Both the position numbers and the translations under genes were made by a program. Positions 62,400 through 64,000 of a stretch of DNA of 64,000 nt are shown one piece after another (position 1 is the first letter of the stretch; each line of letters opens with the position of its first letter). The notes below the pieces were generated by a model, which searched no databases, had not been told where the DNA came from, and was given only the letters and a program-made list of their open reading frames with translations. Origin of the DNA: Hoeflea sp. (GTDB lineage: Bacteria > Pseudomonadota > Alphaproteobacteria > Rhizobiales > Rhizobiaceae); assembly GCA_020637795.1 (NCBI GenBank), contig JACKJT010000001.1, positions 620,001-684,000 on the forward strand. The letters run 5' to 3'.

Positions 62400-63158
62400 T
62401 CACTTCTTTCGTGCCATGAAGGCCTGGAAAGCGGCCAAGGCCTCGGCGCTCTTGAGCTGGTTGGAGAAATGCTCGGCCTCCTCGCGCATCCGGGCGATCA
62501 CCGGGGCCGGGTCCTGCCTGACGAGGCGGCGGGAAATGGCGAGCGCCTGCGGCGGCTTCTGCGCCAGATGTTCGGCGGCGGCAAACACCGCGGGCTCCAG
62601 CTCCTCAGTGCCGACGGTCTTGTAGATCAGGCCGGCGCGTTCGGCCTCCTCGCCGGAAAACGGGATCCCGGCGGCGAGAAGCGCGAAGGCCTTCTGGTGC
62701 CCCATCGTGGCGGGCGCGAGCAGGCTGGAGGCGGCTTCGGGCACCAGCGCCAGGTCCGTGAACGGGGTGTGGAAGCGCGAGCCGGGCGTGGCAAAGGTCA
62801 GGTCGCAATGCATGTGGATGGTGGTGCCGATGCCGATCGCAAGGCCATCGACGCCGGAGACGACCGGCTTGACGGTGCTCGCGAGGCTGCCCAAGAAATC
62901 GAACACCTCGGTGCCGCCGGCACCGCCCATGGCAACAGCCATGAAGTCCTGCATGTCATTGCCGGAGGTGAAGACGCCGGGGGTGCCGAGCATCACGTGC
63001 ACCCGGACGGCGTCATCGCGCTCGCCCTCGATCAGGGCTCTCGCCATGGCCGAATACATGGCGCGGGTGATGGCGTTCTTCTTCTCAGGCCGGTTGAAGC
63101 GGATGAGATTGATGGCCCCGGTCTCGCCGGCGCGCTCGGTGATGATGTGATCGGTCAT
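62400..63158 (-). CDS. enoyl-CoA hydratase/isomerase family protein
   Basis: 252 aa crotonase-fold protein. N-terminal FNRPEKKNAITRAMYSAMA, the oxyanion-hole segment FTSGNDMQDFM and the second helix GLAIGIGTTIHMHCDL are typical; the catalytic-region Glu is in LALVPEAASSLLAP, so the hydratase/isomerase site is partly kept. It hydrates or isomerises an enoyl-CoA in beta-oxidation or amino-acid breakdown. It lies 54 bp downstream of the acyl-CoA dehydrogenase gene and is probably its operon partner. Confidence 0.9.
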   Translation of the reverse strand: MTDHIITERAGETGAINLIRFNRPEKKNAITRAMYSAMARALIEGERDDAVRVHVMLGTPGVFTSGNDMQDFMAVAMGGAGGTEVFDFLGSLASTVKPVVSGVDGLAIGIGTTIHMHCDLTFATPGSRFHTPFTDLALVPEAASSLLAPATMGHQKAFALLAAGIPFSGEEAERAGLIYKTVGTEELEPAVFAAAEHLAQKPPQALAISRRLVRQDPAPVIARMREEAEHFSNQLKSAEALAAFQAFMARKK

Positions 63159-63212
63159 GGATGTCCCTCTGGAATTGGTGGCGCGGGCCTTCGCAGGCCC
63201 GCGAATTCGAGA

Positions 63213-64000
63213 TCAGGCCAGTGCAGCGGTGGCGTCCGACAGGCTCGCGGCCCCGGCGGTGGCACTTGCGGCAAGGCCGCCGGTTTCGGGCGCCAGGTTG
63301 GCAGCGGCAAAACGGGCGAGCGCCGCCCTGCCCGCCGCTTCCGGCGCACCGGTATCGGCAAGCGCACCGCGCACCAGCATCGCCGTCGTCGCAGTCAGGC
63401 CGAAGAGCCTGAGATAGGGCGTCGCCCCGGTCAGGGCATCGGTCTGGCGGCCTTCCGACAGCGCCGACTGCATCCAGGCGGTCACCGATTCGAGATCGGC
63501 GATGGCGCGGTCGAGCTTCTCGGCCACGCCTTCGAGCGCCGGCGCATTGGAGGCGCGCGCGGCGTCCGCATCGGCCTTGAAATCGGCGATGAAGGCCGCA
63601 ACCGTGGCGCCGCCCGACAGCGGCAGCTTGCGCATCACCAGGTCGATCGCCTGGATGCCGTTGGTACCTTCGTAGATGGGGGCAATGCGCGCATCGCGCA
63701 GCAGCCTTGCCGCGCCGGTCTCCTCGATGAAGCCCATGCCGCCGTGCACCTGGACGCCAAGCGAGGCGACCTCAAGCCCGATATCGGTGGCAAATGCCTT
63801 GGCGATCGGGGTGATCAGGCCGGCGCGCTCGGACCAGGCTCTTGCCTCCTCACCCTCGCTGACGCGGGCCATGTCGAGTGCCTCGGCACAGGAATAGCAG
63901 ATGGCGCGCGCACCTTGCGTCAGCGCCTTCATGGTCATCAGCATGCGGGCGACATCGGGGTGTTCGATGATCGGGCTCATGCCCTCGCCCTTGAACCCCG
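63213..64000 (-). CDS. acyl-CoA dehydrogenase, C-terminal part
   Basis: The last 262 residues of a protein that continues past the right edge. The frame is open up to 64000 (GFKGEG precedes the first internal Met at 63980). Seen: the C-terminal dehydrogenase helices (MLMTMKALTQGARAICYSCA), QVHGGMGFIEETGAARL and LRDARIAPIYEGTNGIQAID (FAD and substrate region), then an extra C-terminal domain (LSGGATVAAFIADFKADADA) of the type in long DmdC/AidB-like dehydrogenases. It forms an operon with the enoyl-CoA hydratase. Confidence 0.9.
   Translation of the reverse strand, partial: GFKGEGMSPIIEHPDVARMLMTMKALTQGARAICYSCAEALDMARVSEGEEARAWSERAGLITPIAKAFATDIGLEVASLGVQVHGGMGFIEETGAARLLRDARIAPIYEGTNGIQAIDLVMRKLPLSGGATVAAFIADFKADADAARASNAPALEGVAEKLDRAIADLESVTAWMQSALSEGRQTDALTGATPYLRLFGLTATTAMLVRGALADTGAPEAAGRAALARFAAANLAPETGGLAASATAGAASLSDATAALA

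Overview
The window is GC-rich, densely packed chromosomal DNA from an alphaproteobacterium of the order Hyphomicrobiales (Rhizobiales). This rests on gene content and order: a CcrM-type GANTC adenine methyltransferase, the mutY / DUF721 / DsbA-lipoprotein / smc block, the ctaC-ctaD-ctaB-coxF-ctaG-ctaE-DUF983-surf1-ispH-thrB-rnhA run, the pdxH / dnaJ / fabI / phosphatase / aroC / ribB neighbourhood and the HDAC-xseB-dxs-tlyA-rlmD run are all typical of Rhizobium-like genomes. A marine or soil relative such as Hoeflea would fit, but genus is a guess. No rRNA, tRNA, CRISPR array, transposase, phage gene or integron was seen. Both ends cut a gene (a DUF1499-like membrane protein at the left, an acyl-CoA dehydrogenase at the right).

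Layout. 1-3.6 kb: a small hypothetical gene, a split aconitase X (probable cis-3-hydroxy-L-proline dehydratase) and a YeeE/TsuA sulfur transporter. 3.8-9.1 kb: pyruvate phosphate dikinase, a DegT aminotransferase and a membrane-anchored alpha/beta hydrolase. 9.2-16.7 kb: chromosome and DNA maintenance (smc, DsbA-like lipoprotein, DUF721, mutY, HAD hydrolase). 16.8-28.3 kb: ccrM, HAD hydrolase, lipoprotein, thrC, M16 peptidase, GNAT acetyltransferase, a large 7TM-PAS-GGDEF-EAL signalling protein, YqgE, a DsbD N-terminal-like protein and a 1-Cys peroxiredoxin. 28.4-37.8 kb, minus strand: the aa3 cytochrome oxidase operon with its assembly factors (heme O synthase, CtaG, SURF1, a 49-residue CoxF-like protein), running on into ispH, thrB and rnhA. 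38.2-51 kb: IalB-like protein, TldD, AEC transporter, polysaccharide deacetylase, pdxH, lipoprotein, DnaJ-like protein, fabI, phosphatase, GFA protein, aroC, a RibBX-like protein and a class I amidotransferase. 51.2-53.4 kb: YcaQ-like glycosylase and a variant metallo-beta-lactamase-fold protein. 53.8-60.6 kb: HDAC-like deacetylase, xseB, pirin, dxs, a hypothetical secreted protein, tlyA and rlmD-like. 60.9 kb to the end: a secreted alpha/beta hydrolase, enoyl-CoA hydratase and acyl-CoA dehydrogenase.

The genes are mostly housekeeping: respiration, isoprenoid precursors (dxs, ispH), threonine synthesis (thrB, thrC), riboflavin and B6, aromatic amino acids, fatty acid synthesis and RNA/DNA maintenance. 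I found no clear, wholly new multi-gene system. The less ordinary signals are a run of about eight back-to-back stem-loops between fabI and the next gene (46061-46252), a strong AT-palindrome promoter ahead of the variant MBL-fold gene (53415-53455), a compound palindromic repeat at 60674-60810, the zinc-less cyclohydrolase-like half of RibBX, and hairpins between several cistrons of the oxidase operon.
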